A stretch of 41,008 nt of DNA, from positions 1 to 41,008 of the forward strand of contig NZ_FOLT01000014.1 of the NCBI RefSeq assembly GCF_900112455.1. Reading direction: 5' to 3'. The notes under the pieces were generated by a model. The model ran no database searches and had not been told where the DNA came from. It saw nothing but the letters and a program-made list of their open reading frames with translations. This DNA comes from Alkalibacterium subtropicum (GTDB taxonomy: Bacteria; Bacillota; Bacilli; Lactobacillales; Carnobacteriaceae_A). Position 1 is the stretch's first letter. Every line of letters begins with the position of its first letter. Positions 17,378 to 25,453 of the stretch are shown here, in pieces. The position numbers and the translations under genes are program-made.

Positions 17378-17802
17378 ATGGACAACTTTGATGAATATCA
17401 GAAACTGCTGCGCTATAAATACGGTGCCCATTCATTTGTATTTTAATCATATTAATCATGATAAATTATTTTCTCTCTAGTTTTCTTGAAATTCAGTGGG
17501 CAGAATCGAAAGAACTCGAGTTTGTGTTATTAATATTTATTGCTCTGGGATACTTCATGATGAAGAGCATTTATAAAGGCGCTTATTTCTACAATAAAAG
17601 TAATCCTACTGTATTTGCTGTTATTTTTCTCTTATTAGGCTTGGCCAATATTTATCTTTCTTCTTCCTCCCTTCGAACACCTATGATAGTTGATGGATTG
17701 GTCACCTTCAATAGTATTATGCTAGTAAGTGGTCTGCTTTGGATTTCTATACCCGTTGCTCACTTCACGAGAGTGTTAGTAGATAAACGAAGAGGAGAAT
17801 GA
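17378..17802 (+). pseudogene. XRE-linked membrane protein, member 1 of 4, frameshifted
   Basis: The gene starts MDNFDEYQKLLRYKYG, the hallmark of the three intact copies downstream, but reads into TAA at 17444 after 22 codons. In the +2 frame the rest of the protein stays open from about 17438 to 17802 (ILIILIMINYFLSSFL, then EIQWAESKELEF). Adding one base near 17438-17440 restores a 141-residue protein that aligns with its paralogues without a gap, so a 1-base deletion is the simplest cause. The rest shows no other damage, which points to a recent event, a sequencing error or phase variation. Confidence 0.8.
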
Positions 17803-17849
17803 TGACGAAGAATAAACTGACTGAAAAACTCAAATAATATAGTATAGAA

Positions 17850-17871
17850 CTCAATGACTTATTCTGGGAGG
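17850..17871 (+). repeat. Relic copy of the XRE gene 3' end before member 2
   Basis: A 22-base stretch ending TTATTCTGGGAGG differs at one base from the end of the XRE gene (17347-17368). It no longer codes for a regulator but now supplies the ribosome binding site of member 2. It suggests that the duplicated unit was regulator plus membrane gene. Confidence 0.75.
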
Positions 17872-17880
17872 GTACTTACA

Positions 17881-18321
17881 ATGCAATCTTATGATGAATA
17901 TCAAAAACACATACGATATAAGTATGGCTATTATTCATTTGAAATCATAACATTTTTAACACTATTTAATTATTTTCTTAGTGCTCTTTACGACTTTCAA
18001 TGGGCGGAAACTAAAGAATTGGAGATAATAGTCATTATATTTATTGCAAATATCTACTCACTCATTATGTTTAGTTATCGAGGTGCCTACCTTGCTAAAT
18101 GGCAAAGTCCCAAACGCTATTCTATTATTTACTTTGTATTTGGGATAGCTATTATGACCTTATCTTTTTTTCTATCCTCACCCTTAGTTTCAAATGGTAG
18201 AATCACATCCAGCATTCTACTTTTCTTGATTGGCTTAGTTTTAATAAGGATATCTTGTACGTATTTGGTTACAAGATTTGTAGTGGACAAACTGAATTCT
18301 AATGACATAGGAGGAAGATAG
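17881..18321 (+). CDS. XRE-linked small membrane protein, member 2 of 4
   Basis: A 146-residue predicted membrane protein with four hydrophobic segments (about 20-40, 52-72, 83-102 and 112-132). It shares with its paralogues the start YDEYQKHIRYKYGYYSF, a QWAETKELE segment after helix 1, the RGAYLAK loop and a NGRIT turn before the last helix. No catalytic motif is seen; family not identified. The ATG at 17881 follows TTCTGGGAGG by 9 bases. An in-frame ATG at 17854 lies inside the relic of the regulator gene and is rejected as the start. Confidence 0.78.
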   Translation: MQSYDEYQKHIRYKYGYYSFEIITFLTLFNYFLSALYDFQWAETKELEIIVIIFIANIYSLIMFSYRGAYLAKWQSPKRYSIIYFVFGIAIMTLSFFLSSPLVSNGRITSSILLFLIGLVLIRISCTYLVTRFVVDKLNSNDIGGR

Positions 18322-18323
18322 AG

Positions 18324-18764
18324 ATGAGTAATTTTGATGAATATCAGAAATATATGCGTTACAAGTATGGGTATCAAGCTTTTAGTATCGTACTTGTGCT
18401 TACACTGTTAAATTTTTTCATGAGTTTATTTTACGATTTTCAGTGGGGTGAAACAGGAGAACTGGAGACTATGGTGATTGTATTGATTGCAGCTATGTAC
18501 TCCCTTATTATGTATATCTATAAAGGAGCCTATTTTACTAAAAAGCAGAATCCTCAACTTAATGCCGTCATCTTCTTTATACTAGGTCTACTCAATATTT
18601 CTAATTCTTTGTCTCCCTATTCACCGATTATAGTTGATGGGAAAATCACCTCGAATATCATCATGCCACTAAACGGAGCAATGTTTGTTTTTATATCTGC
18701 AGCCTACCTTTTAAAATTGTTTGTTGAAAAAAGACAAGATAAAGAAGACTTTGACGAAGAATAA
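18324..18764 (+). CDS. XRE-linked small membrane protein, member 3 of 4
   Basis: A 146-residue paralogue with the same plan: MSNFDEYQKYMRYKYGYQAF, four hydrophobic segments, QWGETGELE after the first, YKGAYFTKKQNP loop, VDGKIT turn, and an acidic tail (DKEDFDEE). It begins 2 bases after the stop of member 2 with AGGAGGAAG upstream, so it is co-translated. Of the four it is the only one whose upstream region carries no relic of the XRE gene. Function unknown; a role in sensing an envelope-active compound and relaying it to the repressor is only conjecture. Confidence 0.78.
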   Translation: MSNFDEYQKYMRYKYGYQAFSIVLVLTLLNFFMSLFYDFQWGETGELETMVIVLIAAMYSLIMYIYKGAYFTKKQNPQLNAVIFFILGLLNISNSLSPYSPIIVDGKITSNIIMPLNGAMFVFISAAYLLKLFVEKRQDKEDFDEE

Positions 18765-18797
18765 ACTAACTTGAATCAGAAGGCATTTAACCATATA

Positions 18798-18819
18798 CTT
18801 AACGACTTATTCTGGGAGG
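18798..18819 (+). repeat. Relic copy of the XRE gene 3' end before member 4
   Basis: The stretch ending TTATTCTGGGAGG matches the end of the XRE gene at 21 of 22 bases. The sequence just before it (GACGAAGAATAAACT at 18753) also recurs before member 2 (17806), so the whole spacer was copied. Confidence 0.75.
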
Positions 18820-18828
18820 ACACTGACA

Positions 18829-19245
18829 ATGAAATACTATGACGAATATCAGAAATTGATGTGTTATAAACATGGCCACCATGCTTTTTATATCGTTATA
18901 GCCTTATCTCTCGCCAACTTTATTTTAAATATTCAATGGGCGGAAACTAAAACGCTGGAGTTTGGTTTGTTTTTATTAATTGCGGTCTGTTACTCGATTT
19001 TAATGAATGTCTATACCGGTGCTTTTTTCAACAAATGGCAGTTTCCTTCACTTACTTCTCTTTTTTACTTTATACTGGGTATGACATATATCTTTAACTC
19101 TTTCTCCTCCGGTACTCCTATGACATCAGATGGACAAATCACGGAGAACTTCCTTAAGCTAACTGGAGGATTACTGTTTTTGAGCATACCCGTAGTGTAT
19201 TTCACAAGAAAAACAATTGAATATAAAGAAAATGATAGTGATTAA
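18829..19245 (+). CDS. XRE-linked small membrane protein, member 4 of 4
   Basis: A 138-residue paralogue (KYYDEYQKLMCYKHGHHAF start, four hydrophobic segments, QWAETKTLEF, YTGAFFNKWQFP, SDGQIT). It lacks about five residues after the first helix compared with members 2 and 3, as does the broken member 1, so members 1 and 4 form one subtype and members 2 and 3 another. The ribosome binding site is TCTGGGAGG inside the regulator relic. It ends 32 bases before the SDR gene, which may be read through from this operon. Confidence 0.78.
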   Translation: MKYYDEYQKLMCYKHGHHAFYIVIALSLANFILNIQWAETKTLEFGLFLLIAVCYSILMNVYTGAFFNKWQFPSLTSLFYFILGMTYIFNSFSSGTPMTSDGQITENFLKLTGGLLFLSIPVVYFTRKTIEYKENDSD

Positions 19246-19277
19246 ATCTTATCACATATAGAAGGAGGAAGAATGAA

Positions 19278-20120
19278 ATGACTGAAACTATAATGGCAAT
19301 CACCGGGCCGACTTCAGGCATCGGGCGCGGGACTGTAAAAAATCTGATCCACGACTTTGACCGTATCCTCCTGCTTGCCCGAAATCTGGAAAAAGCGGCA
19401 TATTTGAAGCAGGAATTACTGGAACTGAATCCTGAGGTGCAGATAGAAATCATTGAATGCGATTTAAGTGTGCTGGATTCCGTGAGACAGGCGGCAGAAA
19501 ACATCAAGTATAAATACGATCATCTCGACTGTCTGATCAACAACGCCGGCATCGTTTCGACGTCTAAAGAAGAAAGCGTCGACGGGTACGATCTCATGAT
19601 GGCAACGAATTATATCGGTCATTTCCTGCTCACTCATGAACTGCTGCCGCTGGTCATGAACAGTGAGCGAAAGCAAGTGGTCGTCGTTTCTTCTGGAGCC
19701 TACAAGTTCGCACCTATGAAAAAGCCTTTCTTCAAACCAAAGCGGTTCAATGCCTTCGCTGGATATGGCCGGTCAAAACTTGGGACCCTTTACCTGGCAC
19801 AGGAACTGCATGAAAAATATTCCCGTAAGGGGCTCAAAACGACAGCTGTCCATCCCGGGATGGTATCAACGAATATCGGAAAGAGTAATGTCAGCCCTAC
19901 TGTTGCCGGACTGGTCTTTAAGCTGCTCGACCCTTTCTTTGTGACCGTCGAAGAAGGCTGCCAGTCCGTCGTCAAAGCAGTCAGACAGCCTGAGAAATAT
20001 GCAGGCTTCTATTCGGATGAAGGTGAAATCGCCGCAGTGAAACAGTACGGCAGTGACTTCCAGATGCGCCGCGAATTTATCGATGCCACTTTGGAAGAAT
20101 TGGATCTGGAGGCTTTATAA
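19278..20120 (+). CDS. Short-chain dehydrogenase/reductase
   Basis: A 280-residue NAD(P)-dependent oxidoreductase of the classical SDR type. Cofactor motif TGPTSGIG (9-16), NNAG (88-91), catalytic Ser139, and Tyr163-x3-Lys167 (YGRSK) are all present. The sequence between the motifs and the long C-terminal part resemble retinol-dehydrogenase-like bacterial SDRs. The substrate is unknown. The ribosome binding site GAAGGAGGAAG is strong. Base composition returns here to the higher GC of the chromosome, in contrast to the AT-rich cluster before it. A shared terminator separates it from the convergent glyA. Confidence 0.9.
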   Translation: MTETIMAITGPTSGIGRGTVKNLIHDFDRILLLARNLEKAAYLKQELLELNPEVQIEIIECDLSVLDSVRQAAENIKYKYDHLDCLINNAGIVSTSKEESVDGYDLMMATNYIGHFLLTHELLPLVMNSERKQVVVVSSGAYKFAPMKKPFFKPKRFNAFAGYGRSKLGTLYLAQELHEKYSRKGLKTTAVHPGMVSTNIGKSNVSPTVAGLVFKLLDPFFVTVEEGCQSVVKAVRQPEKYAGFYSDEGEIAAVKQYGSDFQMRREFIDATLEELDLEAL

Positions 20121-20255
20121 TACGTTTCTGAGTAAACTATTCATCATGTTTTTAAGAGACACTCCACTGTCGTTTATGTGCAGCAGGGTGCCTTTGCCCC
20201 GGATAACCGCTTGAATTCTGGATAAGTGTTTTAGCTACATCGATTCATCTCAATC

Positions 20256-20303
20256 AAAAAGTATCGGCTCCTTTTTCACAAGACAAGGGAGCCGATACTT
20301 TTT
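20256..20303. terminator. Bidirectional terminator between the SDR gene and glyA
   Basis: A perfect 16-bp stem (20256-20271 with 20288-20303) begins with AAAAAG and ends with CTTTTT, so it works on both strands. Confidence 0.93.
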
Positions 20304-20317
20304 ACTTTTTATTCATT

Positions 20318-21550
20318 TTACGCGTATAAGGGAAAACGTTTCGTCAGGTCACGAACGGACTCTTTGATTTCAGCCAGTTTGTTTTCGTCATCTTTCGCCT
20401 TCAAAGTATAGATGATCAGTTCAGCCACGCTTCTGCACTCTTTTTCTTTGAATCCTCGTGTCGTGATCGCCGGTGTGCCGACTCGGATGCCGCTCGTCTT
20501 AAATGGACTCAAGGTCTCAAACGGAATCGAGTTCTTGTTCACCGTGATACCGACTTTATCCAGCAAGGTTTCGGCCTCTTTGCCGTTCAGCCCAAAATCC
20601 GTGACTTCCATAAGAAGCAAGTGGTTATCCGTACCGCCGCTGATCAGACGTCCGGCTGACTCTTCAAATACCTCGGCCATTGCCCTGGCGTTCTTGACGA
20701 TCTGTTCGGCATAGTCTTTGAATTCAGGCTGGAGCGCTTCTCCGAACGCCACGGCCTTGGCGGCAATGACATGCTCGAGCGGACCGCCTTGCGTGCCCGG
20801 GAAGATGGCACTGTTCAGCTGTTTGGCGTATTCTTCCTTCCCTAAAATCAGACCGCCTCTTGGACCGCGCAGCGTTTTATGGGTAGTGCTCGTGACGACG
20901 TCTGCATAAGGGATCGGTGAGGGATGCACGCCTGCCGCGATCAGTCCGGCAATATGGGCCATGTCGACCACTAAGATCGCCCCCACTTCATCAGCGATCT
21001 CACGGAACTTTTTGAAATCGATCGTCCGTGGATAGGCGCTGTAACCTGCTATGATCATCTTGGGTTTGTGCTCTTTGGCAAGTTCTCTGACCTGGTCGAA
21101 GTCGATCGTCTCTGTTTTCTTGTCCACTTCATACGGGATGACATTGTACAGCTTGCCGCTGAAGTTTACCGGAGAACCGTGCGTCAAGTGCCCGCCGTGG
21201 CTCAAAGCCATCCCCATATATGTATCACCGGGCTTTAAAAAAGTCTGGAATACAGCCGCATTGGCCTGGGAACCGGAGTGAGGCTGGACATTCGCATAGT
21301 CGGCTCCGAACAGTTCTTTCACACGGTCGATCGCCAGGTTCTCCACAATATCCACGAATTCGCAGCCGCCGTAGTACCGTTTGCCTGGGTAGCCTTCTGC
21401 ATATTTATTCGTCAAAACACTTCCCTGCGCAGCCATGACAGCCTGAGAAACAAAGTTCTCTGAAGCGATCAGTTCGATATTTTCTTCCTGACGCTGCTTC
21501 TCTAACTCTATAGCGTCAAATACTTCTTTATCATAAGATTTTTCAATCAC
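20318..21550 (-). CDS. glyA: Serine hydroxymethyltransferase
   Basis: A 410-residue pyridoxal-phosphate enzyme that converts serine and tetrahydrofolate to glycine and 5,10-methylene-tetrahydrofolate, feeding purine and thymidylate synthesis. The PLP-binding Lys225 lies in [14 protein letters not shown]. Other family marks are [18 protein letters not shown] and [10 protein letters not shown]. It starts with GTG at 21550, with AAGGAG 10 bases upstream. The promoter has an extended -10, TGCTATACT (minus, 21585-21593), with no good -35. No PurR box is seen here, although glyA is in the PurR regulon of B. subtilis. Confidence 0.97.
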   Translation of the reverse strand: MIEKSYDKEVFDAIELEKQRQEENIELIASENFVSQAVMAAQGSVLTNKYAEGYPGKRYYGGCEFVDIVENLAIDRVKELFGADYANVQPHSGSQANAAVFQTFLKPGDTYMGMALSHGGHLTHGSPVNFSGKLYNVIPYEVDKKTETIDFDQVRELAKEHKPKMIIAGYSAYPRTIDFKKFREIADEVGAILVVDMAHIAGLIAAGVHPSPIPYADVVTSTTHKTLRGPRGGLILGKEEYAKQLNSAIFPGTQGGPLEHVIAAKAVAFGEALQPEFKDYAEQIVKNARAMAEVFEESAGRLISGGTDNHLLLMEVTDFGLNGKEAETLLDKVGITVNKNSIPFETLSPFKTSGIRVGTPAITTRGFKEKECRSVAELIIYTLKAKDDENKLAEIKESVRDLTKRFPLYA

Positions 21551-21584
21551 GATCCGTCCACTCCTTATATTTCCTATTTAATAG

Positions 21585-21593
21585 AGTATAGCA
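21585..21593 (-). promoter_or_regulatory. Extended -10 promoter of glyA
   Basis: TGCTATACT on the minus strand, about 35 bases before the GTG start. The -35 region (AATAAC) is poor. Confidence 0.5.
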
Positions 21594-21658
21594 CAGCTTG
21601 CTGAAAAGTTATTTAAAAAAAGCAGCCTTGCTCCTTATATTTTTCAGGTGATTTGGTT

Positions 21659-22057
21659 CTATTTATCCATCTCCTCTCTGATGGCTTCCCGGAAGTACTG
21701 TGGGTAACTGGGCATATTCACAGGATACGTGCTTTCCTCTTCCGAAAAAATGATCGAATCATCTGAACGGATGGAAAAGTGAACCATTCCATCATTCTCC
21801 CGCGAGTCTGACCATGCCAGTGTCCCGCTGCTTTGGTCAATACTCACGTCTTCGATGACAAGTGTGACACTTTCATCGTTTTCATGCGCATCCAGCCATC
21901 TATCCTCAAGAGACGAGCGTTCTTCTTCCCGGGACTCCAGACGTTCATTGGACGTTTCCAGTCGTGCCTGAAACAGCGAGACAATAAAGATCCCTATGAG
22001 CACAAGCACAGTTAGTGAACCGAGGGTTATAGCCGTATAGGCGATAAATTTCTTCAT
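21659..22057 (-). CDS. Unknown small membrane-anchored extracytoplasmic protein
   Basis: A 132-residue protein with one N-terminal membrane segment (about 8-30) and no lipobox, so it is probably anchored by an uncut helix. A charged, probably coiled-coil stretch follows (ETSNERLESREEERSSLEDR, 34-53), then a beta-rich part (VTLVIEDVS, GTLAWSDS, VHFSIRSDDSIIF). No family is recognised. It lies upstream of glyA on the same strand; a small AGCA/TGCT hairpin with T7 (21616-21637) may end its transcript. Confidence 0.7.
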   Translation of the reverse strand: MKKFIAYTAITLGSLTVLVLIGIFIVSLFQARLETSNERLESREEERSSLEDRWLDAHENDESVTLVIEDVSIDQSSGTLAWSDSRENDGMVHFSIRSDDSIIFSEEESTYPVNMPSYPQYFREAIREEMDK

Positions 22058-22216
22058 ATTGATCCAAATCCTTCACATATCTTTGAACAACTGATATTCA
22101 GCGATTTCTCATCAGTTTACAATTATAAGTTTATCACTCCTTATCGTTTATTCCTATTTTGAAACATTTACATTAGTTCAGCGCTTCTTACTAGGAGCAC
22201 AAAACATTAACTTGCC

Positions 22217-22245
22217 TTGACAACCGCCTTCGACTGTGTTACTCT
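22217..22245 (+). promoter_or_regulatory. Promoter of the ABC-F leader transcript
   Basis: TTGACA (22217-22222), exactly 17 bp, then an extended -10 TGTTACTCT (22237-22245). Transcription would start near 22252, giving a leader of about 290 bases before the ABC-F start. Confidence 0.75.
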
Positions 22246-22283
22246 ATTCTTAATCAATCAGGACAGGAGTGTTATCTGGGCCA

Positions 22284-22295
22284 ATGCGTAACTAA
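22284..22295 (+). CDS. Leader peptide of the ABC-F attenuator (MRN)
   Basis: ATG-CGT-AAC-TAA. The SD-like AGGAG (22265-22269) is 14 bases away, rather far. The in-frame GTG at 22269 would give MLSGPMRN with AGGA 5 bases upstream. Which start is used cannot be decided from the sequence; both share the stop that borders helix A. Confidence 0.5.
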   Translation: MRN

Positions 22296-22451
22296 TCTCA
22301 TTTTTATACGTCGAAAAGAAGCTGAATAAGATCATCGACCGGTCTTATTTGTCATGCCTTTTTCAGACTGAAATGAGATAGCTACACGATTCGGCACTGG
22401 ATTCAAGACTTCTTTCTGTATACTCAAGTCTTTTATTTGATTTGTCTTAAT

Positions 22452-22489
22452 CCTCTCATTCTGTCTGAAAACAGAATGAGAGGTTTTTT
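22452..22489 (+). terminator. Regulated terminator before the ABC-F gene
   Basis: A perfect 13-bp stem, CCTCTCATTCTGT with ACAGAATGAGAGG, loop CTGAAA, then TTTTTT. It lies 54 bases before the ABC-F start, on the gene's own strand, so it would silence the gene unless disrupted. Confidence 0.92.
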
Positions 22490-22542
22490 GTGTGCGTAAT
22501 TAAACGAACCAGCGACAGATCAAACATAAAGGAATGATTGAT

Positions 22543-24117
22543 ATGCCATTAGTTACTTTAAATCAAATTAAAAAAAGTTACGGTGATCGTCTGCTATACG
22601 CGATCGATCATCTGCAGATCGAAGAACAGGACCGGATTGGATTAGTCGGAGCCAATGGAAGCGGGAAGACGACCCTCTTCCGTCTGATAGCTGGACAGGA
22701 AGAGCCGGATTCCGGTTCGATCAAAAGGCAGTACCCAGCCGAACTGCTTCCTCAATTAAAAGAAAATCATGCAACGAAAAGCGGCGGAGAAACCACGGCC
22801 GAATACGTTATTCAGGCACTCAATAAACAGCCGAAACTCCTTTTGGCTGATGAACCGACGACTCACCTGGACATTTCTCACATCAACTGGGTGGAAAAGT
22901 CTTTCCGACACTTTAACGGTGCCTTTATCGTTGTCTCTCATGACCGCACGTTCTTGGATAAGGTTTGTACGTCTATCTGGGAACTGGATGAGCAGAAAAT
23001 CACTGTCTATCACGGAAATTACTCATCCTATAAAGAGCAGAAGGCTAAGGAAAGGCGTCATCAGGAGACCGAGTATGAAAAGTACATCAGCAAGCGGAAT
23101 CAGCTGATGGAAGCCAGAAACAGCAAAACGCGACAGGCAGTGAATGCGACCAAAAGAAACGTACCGGTCGGGGACTCTGAATACAATCTGAAAGGCTCAG
23201 CTCCTTACTTTCAGAAAAAATCAAAGAAACTGCACCAGGTCCAGAAAGCCATAGACTCACGTCTAGAAAAGCTTGAAAAAGTAGAGAAGCCCACAGACTC
23301 GCAGGCAATCAGAATCGAGCTCCCGGAAATGGAAAAACTGAACAGGCGGTTTATTATCCGATTAGCTGACAGTACTGGAAAGGTTCCCGGGAAAACCCTC
23401 TGGAAACACGCGACACTGTCGGTAAAAGGCGGCGAGAAAATCGCATTGATCGGTCCCAACGGCAGCGGAAAAACGACGCTGATCAACAAACTCCTGACAG
23501 AAGATGAAGCGGTTCAGCTGTCCCCTTCACTCAGGGCCGGTTACTTTTCTCAAAATTTGAGTACGTTAAATGTAAACGAATCGATCTTAAAGAATGTAAA
23601 GAAAGAGGCCGTTCAGTCTGAAACAACGATCCGCATCATTCTAGCCCAGCTGTACTTCAAAGGACAGGACGTCTACAAGCCCGTTTCTGTGTTGAGTGGC
23701 GGAGAACGTGTCAAAGTCTCACTGGCGAAACTGCTTGCCGGCAACTATAACACCCTGATCCTTGATGAGCCGACCAATTTCCTGGATATTCAGGCTGTTG
23801 AAGCCTTGGAGACCTTGCTTAAAGAGTACCCCGGGAGTGTACTGGTCGTTTCCCACGACCGTTCATTCATCAATACGATCGCTTCAAAAATCTGGGAGAT
23901 CGAAGATAAAAAGATCAGTGAATTTGAAGGGAATCTTCGTGAGTGGGAAGCTTCAAAAACCCGAGTCAACAGTGCGTCGGCTAAGGAAGAAGAACTTCTG
24001 CGGGTGGAAAACAAGATCGCAGAAGTGCTCGGCGCTTTGTCACTGGACTATTCAGAAGAAAAAGATGAAGAATTCAAACAGCTCTTAAAAAAGAAAGAAG
24101 AATTAAAGGATAGCTGA
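22543..24117 (+). CDS. Vga-type ABC-F ribosomal protection ATPase
   Basis: A 524-residue cytoplasmic protein with two ATPase domains and no membrane part. ABC-F proteins of this branch bind the ribosomal E site and dislodge lincosamide, pleuromutilin and streptogramin A drugs. Domain 1: Walker A GANGSGKT (36-43), signature KSGGE (79-83), Walker B LLLADEPTTHLD (99-110). Domain 2: GPNGSGKT (304-311), LSGGE (384-388), LILDEPTNFLD (405-415). The unusual KSGGE and ADEPTT, and the linker KGSAPYFQKKSKKL (217-230), are as in Vga(A). The linker tip (about 200-215) determines drug range. I chose ATG 22543 because AAAGGA lies 9 bases upstream; ATG 22534 abuts it. Confidence 0.93.
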   Translation: MPLVTLNQIKKSYGDRLLYAIDHLQIEEQDRIGLVGANGSGKTTLFRLIAGQEEPDSGSIKRQYPAELLPQLKENHATKSGGETTAEYVIQALNKQPKLLLADEPTTHLDISHINWVEKSFRHFNGAFIVVSHDRTFLDKVCTSIWELDEQKITVYHGNYSSYKEQKAKERRHQETEYEKYISKRNQLMEARNSKTRQAVNATKRNVPVGDSEYNLKGSAPYFQKKSKKLHQVQKAIDSRLEKLEKVEKPTDSQAIRIELPEMEKLNRRFIIRLADSTGKVPGKTLWKHATLSVKGGEKIALIGPNGSGKTTLINKLLTEDEAVQLSPSLRAGYFSQNLSTLNVNESILKNVKKEAVQSETTIRIILAQLYFKGQDVYKPVSVLSGGERVKVSLAKLLAGNYNTLILDEPTNFLDIQAVEALETLLKEYPGSVLVVSHDRSFINTIASKIWEIEDKKISEFEGNLREWEASKTRVNSASAKEEELLRVENKIAEVLGALSLDYSEEKDEEFKQLLKKKEELKDS

Positions 24118-24143
24118 GAGAACCCAACGATTTAGAGCAAATT

Positions 24144-24173
24144 AAAAGGACGTGTCGCTGCACACGTCCTTTT
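24144..24173. terminator. Bidirectional terminator after the ABC-F gene
   Basis: AAAAGGACGTGT (24144-24155) pairs perfectly with ACACGTCCTTTT (24162-24173). It serves both the ABC-F gene and the convergent amidohydrolase gene. Confidence 0.92.
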
Positions 24174-24178
24174 CTGTA

Positions 24179-25357
24179 TCATTTCAGAGTTTGGTCAAAT
24201 TCTTCTTTCACTTTTTCAAGTTTTTTGGGATCCATGATAAGTTCTGTCGCCGTCAAGGTCAGTGCTTCAATGGTTTTCTCCATCGCCTGATAGGCTTCTT
24301 CGGTCAAGGTGCAATCTCTGAACTCCGTAGTATGGGCAGAAACAGCTTTCCCGTTAGTGATCTCAAAATACGGGTTGATGGCCGGTACGACCTGGCTGAC
24401 GTTCCCCATATCCATCGACCCCATGGAATCTCGTTCCTCAGTAATCATGTCGATGCCCAGTTCCTGCATCTTTTCGTTATACAGTGAAGATAGTGTCTCG
24501 TTGGTGATCATGTTTTTATAACTGGCCTCGTAATGGCCCCACTCCATCTTACAGTCAGCTGCCAAAGCTCCTGCTTCAGCGCAGCGGATGACTTTTTCCT
24601 TCAGCTTGTTCAAGTAAGGCATATCCATGGCGCGCACGTAAAACTCGGCACGGGCATAGTCAGGGATCACGTTGGCAGCTTCTCCGCCCTCCTTGATCAC
24701 ACCATGTACGCGCGCCGTCGGATGGATCTGCTGCCTCAAGGAGCTGACGTTATTAAAGAAGTTGATGCAGGCATCCAGTGCGTTTTTTCCTTCAAACGGA
24801 GCTGCCGCCGCATGAGCGGTCTTGCCGTAGAAACGGAATTCGATCGCTTCCATCGCCATGGATGTCCCGCTGGCATAATAGCCGTCAGACGGGTGCGTGC
24901 AGAAGGCCACATCGACAGCATCAAAGGTATCAGCAGCGGCCATCGTTACTTTGTCCCCGTTCGTTTCTTCAGCCGGCGTCCCCAAGACAACGACCGTTCC
25001 CCCGATCTCATCCACCCGTTTCGATAAAACAATGCCGGCGCCGGTGTCTGTCGCCCCCAGGAGATTGTGGCCGCAGCCGTGCCCGATGCCAGGCAGCGCA
25101 TCGTATTCTGACAAGTAAGCAATGCTTGGCCCTTCTTTTTCACCTTTGTATACAGCTTTAAAGGCAGTCTCGATGCCTAAATACGGATACTCCACTTGAA
25201 ATCCGTGCTTTTCTAAAAGCTCCACATGCGCTTTTGAGGACTTCACTTCTTCGTGCCCGAGCTCCGGATGCTCATAAATGTACTCACTTAACGCCTGAAG
25301 TTCTGGTCTTAATTCTTTAATCAACGTCTTGATTTTCTTATCCCGGTCTTGAGTCAT
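24179..25357 (-). CDS. M20-family amidohydrolase (AbgB/aminoacylase-like)
   Basis: A 392-residue metal-dependent hydrolase that should cleave amide bonds of N-acyl amino acids or similar compounds. Metal-site motifs are EYDALPGIGHGCGHN (84-98) and PAEET (128-132). The dimerisation insert begins with RFYGKTAHAAAAPFEGKNALDA. The absence of a signal peptide places it in the cytoplasm. The ATG follows AAGGGGAG by 6 bases. It lies downstream of ridA and sbcDC on the same strand and is the last gene before the shared terminator. Substrate not inferable. Confidence 0.92.
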   Translation of the reverse strand: MTQDRDKKIKTLIKELRPELQALSEYIYEHPELGHEEVKSSKAHVELLEKHGFQVEYPYLGIETAFKAVYKGEKEGPSIAYLSEYDALPGIGHGCGHNLLGATDTGAGIVLSKRVDEIGGTVVVLGTPAEETNGDKVTMAAADTFDAVDVAFCTHPSDGYYASGTSMAMEAIEFRFYGKTAHAAAAPFEGKNALDACINFFNNVSSLRQQIHPTARVHGVIKEGGEAANVIPDYARAEFYVRAMDMPYLNKLKEKVIRCAEAGALAADCKMEWGHYEASYKNMITNETLSSLYNEKMQELGIDMITEERDSMGSMDMGNVSQVVPAINPYFEITNGKAVSAHTTEFRDCTLTEEAYQAMEKTIEALTLTATELIMDPKKLEKVKEEFDQTLK

Positions 25358-25453
25358 AGCTTTCTCCCCTTATGCATAATTTAATCATCCATATACTCTT
25401 ATTGCTGGATACGAGCAACTTACATATACAAACTACCTTCAGAAGATTATATA

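Larger units (their letters stand above)
22252..22489 (+). promoter_or_regulatory. Ribosome-mediated transcription attenuator of the ABC-F gene
   Basis: The leader has every part of an attenuator. A tiny reading frame M-R-N-stop (22284-22295) can be read alone or as the end of an 8-codon frame from GTG 22269. Helix A pairs ATCTCATTT (22295-22303), which starts in that stop codon, with AAATGAGAT (22371-22379). The terminator pairs 22452-22464 with 22471-22483 and is followed by T6. An antiterminator can form instead: 22360-22378 (TTTTCAGACTGAAATGAGA) with 22454-22471 (TCTCATTCTGTCTGAAAA), about 16 bp around a small internal loop. A ribosome stalled on the short frame would cover the 5' arm of helix A and free the antiterminator, switching the gene on. 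Confidence 0.8.

Noticed and set aside
24152-25161. Several plus-strand frames opposite the M20 gene
   Set aside because: They are antisense shadows of a clear enzyme gene with family motifs.
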